From positions 5,786,147 to 5,850,146 of the forward strand of contig NC_056547.1 of the NCBI RefSeq assembly GCF_910596095.1: a stretch of DNA of 64,000 bases. Direction: 5' to 3'. Origin of the DNA: Thunnus maccoyii (lineage: Eukaryota > Chordata > Actinopteri > Scombriformes > Scombridae). Within the stretch, counting starts at the first letter, position 1. Each line of letters starts with the position of its first letter. The position numbers were made by a program, and so were the translations under genes. Below the pieces are notes generated by a model. It made no database searches and had not been told where the DNA came from. It saw only the letters and a list, made by a program, of their open reading frames with translations. Positions 48,301 through 61,900 of this stretch are shown here, piece by piece.

Positions 48301-50927
48301 TAAGATAACATCTGGAAGTGAAACCTTTCACTTCTGCACTCTGCGTGAAAAACTGTGGTTGAACTGCAGCTGTAAGAGAGTTTCCGCCTCCAAAGTGGAG
48401 CAATACTTAAACTCATAAACACTCATAATCCCATTAGAGCCCTAAATGACAACAAACAGATGTTTGCTTCATAATAACTTTCAGTCAGCTAAGGATGCAA
48501 ACAAGACATTTGGAATAAGCTCTTATGGCTGTTGGAAAATTACTGAAGAAGACATCAGCAAAGTATAAAAACATCCCCCAGCACTGTAGTGTACAGTCAC
48601 TTATCTGGCAGAGCAAACCGCTACAACAGCATAACAGCTCATATTAAAATTGCCTAAGAAGCAGAATGAATCGGCCGACTTTGATGTATTTAGCAGGTCG
48701 TTTCATCAGCACATGCTCACTCACACACGCAAAACATCATCACACACTCACTTCCACAGCTTCCGTTCTAGTTCATGTCCCTTTTTTGCTGAGTCAGACG
48801 CTGCACAGAAACATTGGAGTTTCCTGTGTTTTTTTGTCTGACACGGTGAATGCCTCGAGAACTTCCGATGAACTTCTAAACAGAGGTGAGCGGTTGTCTG
48901 CCAGGAATTTAGTTGCCCCGTCCGTGCCCTGACAACTTCCTCCGAAACCAACCAAACCAACCAACAAACCTTTAACTTTCAAGGAACTGGTAAACCACAA
49001 GTATACTGTAAAATGTTTGGCTTTTAAGCATGGTATTTCAGAAAGCAGCGAACCATATTTAATAGGCTTTTAAGTGCAATGTGAAGACTTGCTTCTTAAG
49101 CTGAGAAAAATATGAAATCTATGAAATCATTATCATATATAACAGCTCAAATAGCTTACAATGACAAACCCACAAAGAATAATTGCCTCTGTACCTCTGT
49201 AGTTCCCCTCAGCTCTACAGAATTGTTAGCTTCTTTTAGTAGCAAGCAACCACTTTCTGCAAACAGACAAAGTTAGCTGCAATAGCTGGTAAACACAGTG
49301 GAGCATTTAGCAGCTTAAGAGACAGACATTTCCCCTCAGAGTTAGAGGAGATCAAAAAAAAATGCTAAAAAGAGAGTGAATATTGAGTTATTTTATGTCA
49401 AAATGGTGTTTACAGTGTGTTACAGTGTCTCCAAGTAGCCAAAGTTGGAGTTTTTCTGTTCTGTTTGCTCCTTTGGGCAGAAAACCAGGAGAGTTTTTTT
49501 TTTTCACTTGGCAGCAACGAGAGAGAAGACATCTGTGAATCCTCAGATGATCAGGATCATGTTTAGGCATGTTGGAAAGTGGCGCAATTGTATATAATTT
49601 CAGTAACTCTGCTTTTAAATTACATTACAGTCACATGGAAATGCAGAAGCCAGCCTGCACTGTCATGAAAACTCTCTTTGTTTGTGTGTTCAAAGATTAG
49701 TGAAAGTTTTTAACGCAGTAAATGACCAGATGGACGTTTGCTTTTCTGCAAATGTGCACTTGTGCATGTTGCAATTTCCTGTCTCCTTATATATTATCAA
49801 CAGGCTTGACACGGACAGTGTGACATCACTCAAGGAAGTGAACGTGCTGGCATCATTCACTGGAATCTGGTTAATGTGTCAGGTGTTTTTTTTCCTCTAT
49901 TACAAGAACTGAATACTATTCATTAGTGTACTACTCTGAGCCTATAGTCTTTACATTGACATGACATCACACACAAAAATATAGCTTCTCTAGGAGAAAA
50001 TTTTACAAATGTTAAACCGTCATGGCTTAAAAAATCTAAATCAAACAATTTTTGCACTTCAAGATGTACTGTCAATAGTTTTGGGGATGTGTCTTGTATC
50101 ATCGGAGTGAATTTTTTTTTTGTTGCAGTACTGCAGTTGACCACTGGGACACACTGGCAACATATCTGACTCACTGTACCTTATTGATTAATCAGTCTCT
50201 TCATACATCTATCATCTAGCCCTGGACAGTGAGTGTGCAGCAAATTACATTACAGTAAGTGCCCTAATGATGTGTAATAATGACATCACTGTCTGCCCAC
50301 CAGACTAAGTGTGTTTCACCTCTCAAACAAACACACATGTGATATTTCACATACTGGCTTAATACTTGTCGACTGACCATCTTTGATTTGATAATGCAAA
50401 AAAAAAATTAAGACGTACAGATACAGTATGTTATGTATGACTTAAGTCAGACTACAAGATAGTAGCCTGATCATTTCCCAACCCGCCAGACATGAGGCGT
50501 TAGGAATTAAAATGTAATGAAGATCACATGACCCAGCCTCTAGGATGCCTGACAGAATTTCTATCACCTTCTCTCGCCAAGTTTGGCAACCTCTATGAGG
50601 TGTTCGTGACGTTGACCAATTGGAGAATAGAGCACAACTGTAAACATGGCAGCCTATCACGGTTGGGTCAGAAGCATTACTCAACACCCGTGGGTGTGAC
50701 GTTACACATATGTGCAGTATGCTGCCTACCTTCAAAGCCGAGCGAGCATGAATGGTTCCTGGTTCACTTTCATTCATTAAACTGTGCATACGTACACAAA
50801 CATTTGCTGACGGTGCTGTCAGATGACACCGATGTATGTCACACATGCTGTAAAAGACAGCAAGCTACGATTGGTTGGAGCTCACCATATATAGTGATCT
50901 GCCATGACATGACAACAGTTTATGACT

Positions 50928-50975
50928 CTATGATTGCCTCTATGATTGCCTCTATGATTACCTCTATGATTACCT
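50928..50975. repeat. 12-bp tandem repeat, four copies
   Basis: Unit CTATGATTGCCT, with the last two copies reading CTATGATTACCT. Confidence 0.85.
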
Positions 50976-51225
50976 CATCATCTCAAAGATTAAAATATTG
51001 CGTTGTAATCTGATCCCAACAGGATACTGCTGGCATAAACCCACGCAGTATATACATGATTATATACTCAAATTTAAATTCAGTGTGAGAATATTACAAC
51101 AACAAAGCTGAAATACTGTAACATGTGACTCAATATACAAGAAAATACATTTTAACATTGACAATAAAAGATGATGCTGGACAAAATCATACTCATGACA
51201 AGTTCAGACTAGTTGGTGAAATCCC

Positions 51226-51227
<2 letters not shown>

Positions 51228-51276
<49 letters not shown>
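51228..51276. repeat. (CA)n microsatellite
   Basis: About 24 CA units; a shorter CA tract follows at 51506-51538. His-Thr dipeptide frames here are products of the repeat. Confidence 0.95.
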
Positions 51277-51280
<4 letters not shown>

Positions 51281-53172
51281 GAACCAGCCAATCACAGTCC
51301 AACCTGACACCAAACAGCGCGTTGTTTTGAAATTCAAATGCAACTCTATGACGGTTGAACACTTAAAGTTGAAACTAACAACGTCTGCCAGCCACCAATG
51401 TCATATAATTACTCATTCATTCATTCACTCACTCACAAACTCTCTCTCTCTCACACTCAGTCAGGTTGAAAGACCACGTGTAGTAAAGTACCCCTCCTCC
51501 ACGCGCACACACACATACACACACACACACACACAAACACTGTTAAACATCTTTACTCCGGCTGTAAAAGTACCATAAACAAACTTACATTTCATCTTTC
51601 TGCTGCCGCTGTAGTAAACAAACCTCCAAAACCCTTCTGAGTCCAGTGTGTGTACTGTGTGTGTGTTTGTGTGTGTGTGTGGACAAATGTAAAAGTTCCC
51701 TTTTATAGCATAGAGTATGACACATCACCTGAGTCATCAGCCATCGTCGCCATTCAAGCATCAACGCCCACGCTGGACAACCCCCCCCCTAACCCCCCCC
51801 CAGACTGAGAAAAAGGCTTCAAATTTCTTTGTTTGCTGAGATGATTCTGAATCAAGTAAATCATAATCAAAAATTTTTTAAAAAGTAAAATAAAATTACC
51901 AAATTGAGCAATTCGGTTCTCTCTCTCCCTCCTCCTTCTCTCTGTAGCCTTAAGTAAAAGCCTCACTTTCTTCTTTTGTTCAGCCAAATTAAATTTTGAA
52001 ATATAAAACTCTCTCTGTCTTTTGTTCACACATAAATAAAATGAAAACTCTTCCTCTGAGGAGGAAAGTGGCAACACGGAGAAAAGACATTTCATTCAGA
52101 TTATGAATAGAGTTTTGGACAACACCCTCTTATATAGTCTTCTCTCTTCTTCCTTGTTGAGTTTTTTTTTTGTGCATATTTGCTATAAAAGAAATTTAAA
52201 AAACAAAGATGTTGAAACCGGGGGGGAAAAATGTGTGAATGAAGCGACAGCAGCACAGTCCATTAATAATAAATGTATGACAGATGATAAAGTAAAGTAA
52301 ACAAAGACCGTTTCTCCTCCTCCTCCTCCTCCGACGACTAGACGGTTAAGAGCAAACACTGAATATGCTCTTGACCCCCAGCTGCCCCACCAGTTACAGG
52401 TCTGTGGTTATACTGGGCATCTCTCAGCATGGCTTCCTGCCAGAACTGAAAGTTGATGAAACAGACTTGGAAAACAAACTATAACTCAAGAAAAAAATTT
52501 TCACACTTCCACTTTTCGCCCCTTTTATTGCATGTTTGCACTTGTGGAATTTCTATAGTTTGAAAGAACAGAGACTTTTACATCTCATTACAATATAATA
52601 GTTATAACTTCCTGGCTGGACGATTTCCTTGCTAAAGTAACAGCATAAACAGTCATAGTTGTTTACTGGAAATTAAGGGGACATTCTGCAGAGTTTAGAC
52701 TTTACTCTTCAAAGGATTTTCTCTGTAATGCATCTTCAGCATTGTGTCATTTCCACTCCATGAAAGTCATCTCTGTAGCACAAAAACTTTCTGTTTCTAT
52801 CATGTATCCATGGATGTAATAGATTTAAATAAAATGGTTCTTGTTGTGTTTAAGGTTGCTTGTTTAAGCTCAATTTGTCATGTCAACAGTCTTAAATGTT
52901 TAAAGCATTTCAAAAGAGATTTTTATGATGAAATGTTACCATATTTCCCTCCAATTTCTTTGTCCGCTTTTACGTCAATGTGTAATTTCCTGCCTCTCCC
53001 AGGATGCTGTGCATTGACATCATTTTTGCATTTCAGCATTTTTGCTGGGTTTCACATTACAGTTTTTGATGTATTTGGGCTTAAAAAACATCTTATTGTC
53101 TTATCTAAACATCTTATCTTATTATAGGCTTTTTAGAATGTATTTTTATTTTTAATTTTGCAGCATGTCCAC

Positions 53173-53946
53173 TAGGGGTGTGCCTGAATACAATACGTTA
53201 TTCGGCAAAGCACAAATAGTGAGTTGTTTTTTTTTTAAAGAATGTTTGTTTCGTATAAATATTTTAAAAACTATTTATATTCCGGAAGAAAAAAAAAGCC
53301 ATGTCAAATACCAGCGCACAGGTCGGTTACATCACTATCTCAGTCTCTCTCCTCTGCTCCTCTGTGACACATCAGTAGGTCTCAACGAGGGTGGTCACAT
53401 CCACCTGCTACATGATGCACATTTCCTAATGTGGACATCACTCCTGGAGTTGGGGGTGTTCCCTCAGAGATAAAGCTGAGATACTGACACACGCAAAGTG
53501 CTCCCAAGGGACTCTCCATAACCTGTTGTTCCTCTTCTCCTTTCCACAAAGTTAGGTTGTAAAAAATAGGCAATAAATGAAAAGTGCAAAGCGATAATCG
53601 CCTTTGAAGTTCTTCCCTACATGTTACACGCTGTGCTGTCTCTGTGCTATGGGTGTATAAATAGGTAGAGGTCTGTCTGCAATGAGGCGATGAGTAAAGT
53701 TTTTTCCTAGTAGTCAGCGCAGTCGTCTATGATCTTGGAAATTCCAGTTCGAGACCCGGTGTGGGGACCTCCTTCGGAAGGGAGTTTATTCATGAAAAAG
53801 TTCATATTAAAAGCATAATAAAAACATAAACAGGATTTTTAAGCCTCTTTCCACTTTTATTTGAATACAAATACAAAAACAAATCATTTTGCTGCCTCAA
53901 CAAATACAGATACAAATACAAATACTGGACTCTCTGCACATCCCTA
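53173..53946. mobile_element. Non-autonomous hAT element, copy 2 (774 bp), with exact 8-bp target duplication
   Basis: Termini TAGGGGTGTGC and GCACATCCCTA as in copy 1. The flanks are ATGTCCAC on both sides (53165-53172 and 53947-53954), a perfect 8-bp duplication. It carries about 165 bp (roughly 53290-53455) missing from copy 1, so copy 1 or its source has an internal deletion. A tRNA-like stretch is at about 53690-53780. No transposase frame. Confidence 0.93.
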
Positions 53947-54024
53947 ATGTCCACTGTAGTGGACCACAGGACCATTTCAGTGGAATGGAATGGAATTATC
54001 CATCTGCTGTAAAAACATAATTAA

Positions 54025-54243
54025 TTATATTTTGTTACCATGAATATCAAAATAGTGGCTAATTACTGGAACTGAATAAAACATACGTGCTACTCCTCGG
54101 CCACAGAGGACAATGTCTTTCCTGCTTATCCCTGTCTGCTCATCTGAGCCTCTTGCATCGTCTTCCTCTTCTTCCTCACCATCTTCTTCTTCTATCCCAG
54201 GTTCAAACTCATCCTCATCTCTCTCATCATCTGACAGCTCCAA
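54025..54243 (-). pseudogene. Acidic frame, possible transposase N-terminal remnant
   Basis: Reads MELSDDERDEDEFEPGIEEE, more acidic residues, then SRKDIVLCGRG. Some DNA transposases, piggyBac among them, begin with such acidic tails. It lies among repeats, and GTCCACTGTAGTGGACC palindromic motifs flank it at about 53949 and 54480. Nothing else of a transposase is visible, so the call is weak. Confidence 0.25.
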
Positions 54244-54289
54244 ATCTGAATCTCCCTCAACTACCCGCTAAAGAATCCTCTCAGCTTCA

Positions 54290-54420
54290 ACAAAAGGTGA
54301 TCGTGCCTTTGAAGTATTGGCTCCAACACTGGGGAACTCTCTTCCTTTAGACATGTAGAAGCTTTTAAAAAGCAACTGAAGACCCATCTTTTCAAATTGA
54401 CTCTTGTCTCACCTTAAGAC
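54290..54420 (+). mobile_element. LINE 3' coding remnant
   Basis: From about 54300 the translation reads like the end of an L2/CR1-type polyprotein (AFEVLAPTLGNSLPLDM, then a stop, then a KLLKSN-type stretch). The WNSLP-like motif and the following basic helix are typical of the last residues of these LINEs. Too short and broken to be active. Confidence 0.5.
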
Positions 54421-54507
54421 ATCTAGTGATTGTTCTTTTGTGTATGTTTTTGGGGGGTACCCTAGGGCAGGTTGGTTACAGTGGACGTAACAGTCCACAG
54501 TCCACTA

Positions 54508-54731
54508 AATTTCCCAATTTGGACATCACTCCCATAATTGGGAGATAAAGCTGAGCTATTGACACGTGCAAAGTGCTTACAAGAGACTCTCCATAACTTG
54601 TTGTTCCCCTTCTGTTTTCCACAAAGTTAGGTTGTAAAAAATAGGTAATAAATGAAAAGTGCAAAGCAATAATCGCCTTTGAAGTTCTTCTCTACACATT
54701 ACACACTGTGTTATGGGTACATAAATAGGTT
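54508..54731. mobile_element. Truncated third copy of the hAT element interior
   Basis: Matches the middle of copy 2 from TGGACATCACTCC through GAGATAAAGCTGAGCT and AAAGTTAGGTTGTAAAAAAT to ACATAAATAGG, in the same orientation, without either terminus. It lies only about 560 bp from the end of copy 2. Confidence 0.75.
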
Positions 54732-57700
54732 TTTATTCATCAGGTCTTGGTGTCCACTATAACTGACATTCATAAAGGGCTATTATTTCATAAAACAAAT
54801 ACTCTTAAACTGCTCGCAAAACTAAATATATAATTCCTGACAAGTTCATACACAAGAACATATATGATTACCATAGTAAAAAAACAATAGATAAACAATA
54901 TTTGATTTACCTCTCCTCTTTCCATAAAATGTGCCTGCTGCTATGTCGTGTGCTATGTTTTGGATGAAAAGGAAGAGGAAGCTCCCAGCATCCTAGCCAA
55001 TCACATGATATATCACTAGAAAGCCCAGGATGTTCTCTTTACAATACAGTAAGGATTGATAGCGTAGCTCAAAAGAGTAAAAGGAGATGCGTGTGAGTGA
55101 AATGTCCAGTACAGAGGACACAAGTCAATGGGCCGGGTCTCCGGAGGATGATTCGTAAATGTGCGTAAAAACCACTAAGCAGTTACAACGATGTCTATTT
55201 GCCGTTTGGTGCTGAGCAGGTAGTGTATGGTGGGAAAACGACGCTATAAGAGCGCTGAAAGTGATTAACCAGGTGTTTTGAGTTGTTGTTATTGCAGATT
55301 TGTTGTGCATAAGTGGAAATTTTAGGAGACCTCTCCCCAAGATTCTCCCCAGTAAGTCATTACTTACTCACTCAGTGTCAGCTCAAAACGCAGTAAATGG
55401 ATCATCAGTTACCTTACTCACTTCAATTATTGAACAGTGGTTTGGCTTCTGTTAAAGCTGCACCCTCAGTCGGTGAAAACTGCATCAGAGGAATGACGTA
55501 GCAGAGTTTCCAAGAAGCTACTAGTTTCCTGCTTCTTATGAAATGTTTTTGATAGTGATACCTCCTCCCACCAGGATATGTAATACTTGACGCATGAGAG
55601 CTACGTCCTGAAATCAAATCATCAAATATACTACCTCATCCAGTTTTTTATTCATTTGTTTTTTATGTATATGTCCCTGTCATCAGACTGGTGGCGTCTG
55701 GCATCAAATGCTGAACTGCTGAACTTTGTGTCAGTGAAAGTTTCTTCAGAAATGATGCATGGAAACAAAGGAAACCACGTCATAACGGTCTCTTGCCCTT
55801 CTTTTGTCATCAAAGATAATGCCATATGGGGTAATGACTGCGCCGTGTGTGTGTGAGTGTTAGGAGGGGTTGAGGGGGGCTTGTCCTCAATAGTCGTTTT
55901 CACTGTCAAGCCCACTTGTGTCATCATTTCCCCAACCACCCACGTTCCGGATATCTCCAACTTTTTATCCCCCCCCTCCTCTCCACCATCCCCTTAGCTC
56001 TCTCTCTCTCTATTTTCTGGCCTCTGTTGAGCAGAGGAATGTGAGGAATGCATCAGTGAATGGCTGAGCGGGGGAGGTAGCATGCAAATGACTGACAAAT
56101 GCAGTTTTTGCTCATTGAATCTGATATGACCACAAAGAAAGTTTGAAAGCCTTGCTGAAGGTGTTTATTATTTTCATTACTGATGACAACAGAGCATAGT
56201 CAGAAAAAAAAAAGTCCAAACATGCAATTTTGCAAGCCAGCAACTGCTCTAAAGATCTTTCACACAGATTGACTGTCTTGGAGGATCAAACTTTCTGCCG
56301 CTTGGTTTCTACCTCACAGACTAAACTGCCACCAATTTAACCATCACATTAGGCAGGAATTCAGCATGGCAGCCAGGCAACAGCCAGATCTCTCTATAGA
56401 CAATAACTGAAGCATGAAATCAAAGCAAAGGCTGAAGTAACTGGCGTGTCAGTGCTTCCTGTGGAATTTTTTTTTTGAGGATGCGGGGTGGTCTGTCTGA
56501 GACCCCGTCATGCCTCTGATCTCATCTAACGTTCTTTGGATAGTTATCCAAAGAACGTAGTAGTTACTTTTTCTGATTCATTATTTTTTTTCACACGAAT
56601 TTGTGTCTATTTTTTACCATAATAACTCAAAACATAACATGTTCCGCTCATGTCTCATCTCTTTTCTTCTTGTTTAAGGAGTTTTTATGTTTCCTGGACG
56701 TCACATCTGGTGATAAATGTCAAAAATAGCTACAAACTTTCTGCTTCAGATGCCAGGAGAAACATGCGGCAGTCTCTGAATGCTGCTCGGAAGTCCATCA
56801 GGTGTTTTGTAATGCCGCTGCTGACTGTTGGCCTGGAAAGACTCATTTCTTGGACTTGGAGGAGCAAAAATATAGATGCCAAAAAAGTGGAAGCTTATAA
56901 ATGATGAAATGTAACAAATTACATTAGAAATGACTTACCGTTTCCAACATCAACACCAAAAGTCTGTGAAATTTAGAACTGTTTTTCTCTCAAACATTTT
57001 TGCAAGTTTGAGATCAAAGTTCATGTCTGTTTTTTGTCAGTCAGAGATGTGTGTTTAACATGTCACATAGATCAGGAAAAGTACATCTATGCATCAGTAC
57101 CTCTGCTTATTGGTTGACAACATGTAATTGTTGCTTAATAGTGAAAAAGACTTCCATCACACGCCTGCATGTTCATGTGTAGTAAATTCTACTTTGCTGA
57201 TTAAGCAAAAAACCTAAAAGTTTCAGGTTTTTATTTTGTTTCAGCGGAAATAAACAAGGCAAAAGTACCATAATCATTTTTTGTGTCATACAGAAGGTCT
57301 TTTGGCTAAAACCATATAAGTGGTTGCATTTCTAACTCAAGCATAGCATACATCACATATGTTTTTAACCTCTTAACTTCCAGTGTTCACAATACTGCAT
57401 CTTTTTATTTTGTAATGTCAGCTTACTCACCATAGTTCGAGTTATAAAAATTAGGGAGTGAATCTTAAACCTCTTAGTCAGCTATTAGTCTCTTAGACAG
57501 GAACATTGTAGTCTTTATATCTCCCTTAATCCAGCTTAACTCACTGGCATGGACTCAGTACAAAAGGCACGTCATGCAATCTTCACATTTACAGAAATTT
57601 ATTGTAAATTACAAATATATAATGACATAAAAAGGGATTTAACTCAGTATAACCATGAAACTGTTATTAGATCCTTACAACAAGTAGAAAAAGAATGGCA

Positions 57701-57803
57701 TTATGTACTGTGTTCATCATTGCTGGGTGGGAAATCTTTTTAAAGCTACTTAAACATATGTACTGTATGCAGAGCACTCCGATGAAAACTTCAACACAAG
57801 ACT
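54732..57803. other. Non-coding, no gene recognised
   Basis: Short frames only. The last part (from about 57800 leftward) should hold the 3' UTR of the Ig-receptor gene on the minus strand; I see no decisive polyadenylation signal. Confidence 0.45.
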
Positions 57804-58890
57804 TCATGTCCGCTTTGGCTGTGGCTTGTTTTTGCGAATGGCTTGCGGGGCGACGGTTCTCTCATTGTTTTGAACTTGAGGACGTGGCTGCGTTAATAAA
57901 AGAAAGACACAAAAAAACAAACAAACAATAGAGTTCATACAAACAGTAGGCACATGAACATACTGGTATTTAAATGTATACATAAACTGCATGTTCCAAC
58001 ATATTAAAACGTGCTCCAACATGAATAAGACTGATAAAAATCTGTTAAATCATCCTTTCTTCCTGCTTCAGTTTATCTTTAATCTTAATCCTACTTTTGA
58101 CATAAAGCCATGAAGTTAACTCTTTTTCTTTAAATGAATAAAGGATATCTCATTTTGAAATCTAGTTTGTCTCATTTTAACATTTGTAGGAAACCAGAAT
58201 AATGCTTTGCAGATACCTGGAGTTGTTCATAGTCGGAGGTGACACTGAGGCTCCTCAGATCCATGTAGGTGTGCTCCCCCTTCAGCTCTATCTGCTGATG
58301 AATTAAAAAAAATCTTATTAATCCAGTAAAGACCAACTGACCACACATCACTACCATCCCCCTTCACACTTGTTTGAGAAGTTGACACTGACAACCTAGA
58401 TACAGACATAAATTAACATTTAAAGATAAGGAAAATTTAACAAAAGTTGCTAAAACCAACTCTGAATGCAATATTTGACATGTAATAGAGTACATTGGGC
58501 TTGTTCTCGGTCCCAGCTCAAGTTCTGCTTCAAGTATTTAAGGATGTGGGAGCAATATTAGATGCCAGAACTGAATTTCATTACTCTGTGTAATGTGGAT
58601 GTGGGTGTGAAAAAAATGAATGAATTTTAAGGAAGTAAACATAGAAGGTGCTGCACTATTTGAATGATTTACAACTGTAGTGGTGCAATGAAAAGAAAAT
58701 ATAATCCTTTATCTTCCTTGTCAGGATGCAGCAGGGAAAGAGGAAGAAAAACATTCATAAGTGTCTAATGTTTTGTGCATGGATACAGTTTCACTTAACA
58801 TCAAGTGAACCAGAGATAGCTGTAAAAGTATGTACGTACATGATTTTAGCAAGTTAGCAATACCAAAACTTTAAGCTTGTTATCTATATT

Positions 58891-58931
<41 letters not shown>

Positions 58932-61900
58932 TAGCATTCCTTTACATTTACATTTACATTTTTCATTTAGCAGACACTTTTATCCAAAGTGACGTACATA
59001 TGAGACTGACAACACAAGCAAGGATCTAGTCAGGAGACAACAACACGAGTAAGTGCCATAAAGCTTAAGATTGGGCCCGATAGGACATAGATGCCAACAG
59101 GCAGTGCAACAAGGCAATGATTAGAGTGCGTAGAAGTGTGTTTTTTTTTTTTCTCTCCCTACAGTTCATCAAGTGCAGAGGTGTTCGTGAAAGAGCTGAG
59201 TCTTTAGTCTTTTCTTAAAGATTGAGAGGGACTCTGCAGATCGAACAGAGTTTGGTAACTCGTTCTACCACCGGGGAACTACAGAGGAGAAGAGTCTAGC
59301 TAGTGACTTAGGGCCCTTAGTGACTTGTGGTGGTGGTACCAGGCGCCTTTTGTTGGCAGAGTGTAGTGGGCGGGAGGGAGTGTAGACCTGAATGAGGGAG
59401 TTCAGGTAGGCAGGAGCTGTTTTAGTTGCTATTTTGTAAGCAAGTGTCAGGGCAGCAACTGGGAGCCAGTGGAGGGATATCAACAGCGGGGTGACGTGTT
59501 GTTTTGGGCCAGACGCGCTGCAGCGTTCTGGATAGTCTGCAGAGGTTTAAGTGTACATGCAGGGAGTCCTGCCAATAAGGAGTTGCAGTAGTTGATGAGT
59601 GATATAACGAGAGCCTGTACCAGGAGTGGTGCTGCATGCTCAGACAGGTAGGGTCTGCTCTTCCTGATGTTGTACAGGGCGAATCGACCATGTGGCCATG
59701 GTCATCAATATGACTAGTTGGTCATCAATCATGACACCCAAATTTCGGGCAGACTTTGTGGGCATGAGTTGGGTTGATTCAAGCTGGATGCTGATGTTTT
59801 GTTGTATGGAAGGACTGGCTGGTTTGACAAGAAGAAGTCTTAGAGAGGTTAAGCTGAAGGTGTCATTCTTTCATCCATGCTGATATATCAGCAAGGCATG
59901 AAGAGATCCTAGCGGAGACTGAGTGGTCTTCCGTTGGGAATGACAGGAAGAGCTAGGTGTCGTCAGCATAGCAGTGGTATGAGAAACCATGGGAGTGGAT
60001 GATTGCGCCAAGTGAGGTAGTGTATAATGAGAAAAGGAGGGGACCAAGCACTGACCCTTGAGGAACCCCTGTGGATAAGCTGTGCAGTTTGGACGTTTCT
60101 CCATTCCAAGATACTATAATATCTCCTTGACAGGTAGGACATGAACCAGCGGAGTGTGGATCCTGAGATACCAAGCTTAGTGAGTGTGGAGAGGAGGATT
60201 TGGTGGTTAACTTTATCAAAGGCAGCTGACAGGTCCAGTAGCAAAAGGACTGAGGACTGACCAGCAGCTCTAGCTGAGCACAGTGAGTCCATCACCGACA
60301 GTGGCTTAGATGAGCTGACGGGAACAGCAGAGTCAGATAATAATTCTTTTTGTGCCTATCACTACGAGTGATTCCTTTCACATACAAGTAGTCATGTTAT
60401 CCATTGTTAATAATGAAATTTTAATTATGGCGACTACAAGATCAATGTTGAAATCTGATCAATGATGAGACATTGTGTATAACAGGAAAAAATATGTCTA
60501 AACATGTCCCATCTCATTTTTTAAAATCTCATTTGGTAGTTAAACTTGTCTACAGTTGGGCAAAAAGTTAAAACTCTGAAACAAAGAGTACATGTTGTTA
60601 ACACTGATAGTGTGAAGTGTAAATGTATGTGTCCTTCATCTCATAAGTATTGTGTGACAATAACACATATCAACCCTCTCATAGAAATTACGGTCATTAA
60701 CGACTAAACTGGAACAGCAAATCCATTTTGCTACATGTTGGCTGAATCTCTTGTTGTGGAAATTGTCTGAAAACACTAAATGCACATATGAAATAATACA
60801 CAAAACACTGCTGGGTTGAAGATTAAAAAATATTATCATACAATAAGGAGACAGAATACACAAAGATTTGCATCAGTCCGTCTCACCGAACAAAGAACAA
60901 ATCTATTCTATTATAGTGAGAGAAGGAACAGAGAAATTATCTGATCAAACTTGTGGATTACAACCAATGGCAAACAGCCAAGAGGTATAAATTCATATGC
61001 CCATGTATGCTGGATAACAACCACATCTGCCAAGGACACAGGAAGGCAAGAGCCCTAATCTGTCTGTGGCTTTTGACCTTTTAACTGTCCTGTTTACTCA
61101 CAGACCCACAATGTTACATTATCTGAGCCTAAACAAGAAGATTGGGCCTCATAAAACACATTCCTTCTCTCAAGGTCATGCACACATTAACAGAGCAAAT
61201 GATCATCCTGGCATAATTGCACATTAAAATGATAAGCCAACCCTTTGGTCTTTCATTACCTTTACACTCTCAACATAATGAAAAAAATGTTGTTAATTAA
61301 CATATTTGGCAAGTTGCAAAAATATTAATACTGAACGTAGGGGTGAAATGTTCAGTGACAACGTAATATTTTTTTTGAGCTTTCAATCATATCTCACATT
61401 CTTCATCCAGTGAATGGACTGTTCCCACAGGTCAAGAATGAACTTTCATGCTCCGAATATCTCTTTTTTTTTTTTCCACGTGTGTCAAGAAAAGATTAGG
61501 CAGCTAAAGCATCTTCTGTTAAATGTTGAATTTTAATCATTGTTATATAAAGGCATTAAAAATGTAAACACTAGCATGAACTGAAAGTTGGATGCGATTA
61601 CATTCACCCATTCATGACCCCAGCTTTCACATCCTAATCATGTTTCCTGCATGTGATCCTCTCTTAGGAAAACGGTTTATCTCACTTAGATGCACAGAGC
61701 ACACACTATATTTATAATTGCCTTTTAAGGCGTTGTACTGAAAAATTTTGAGAATTAATTATTTTGTGAATCCTGCGGGGGATAGACTAACCCTGAAAAT
61801 GACGTATCATGTGTTTAAAGATTAGTCATCCTGTTCATTCTCTGAGCGACCGAGGATGTCAGTGAGACTAGACTGTGAGTAGGTCGTGACGTGCAGAGGG

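Larger units (their letters stand above)
42394..53164. other. Non-coding; il11 exon 1 and promoter expected in the first part
   Basis: The first il11 exon should be very short (start codon plus a few bases ending in phase 1) and I could not place it with confidence between 42394 and about 44000. Repeats seen: hAT-like at 43065-43342, inverted-repeat family at 44848-45352, TA run near 47856-47874, a 12-bp tandem repeat at 50928-50975, CA tracts at 51228-51276 and 51506-51538. No other exon is recognised. Confidence 0.45.

Noticed and set aside
50442..50846. 134-codon minus-strand frame with many cysteines
   Set aside because: Overlaps a 161-codon frame on the other strand; no recognisable family and no exon structure.
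52744..53127. 127-codon plus-strand frame
   Set aside because: No domain, hydrophobic/AT-driven composition, no splice context, next to transposons.
53690..53780. A functional tRNA gene
   Set aside because: The stems do not form a full cloverleaf by eye and the stretch is part of a transposon present in several copies.
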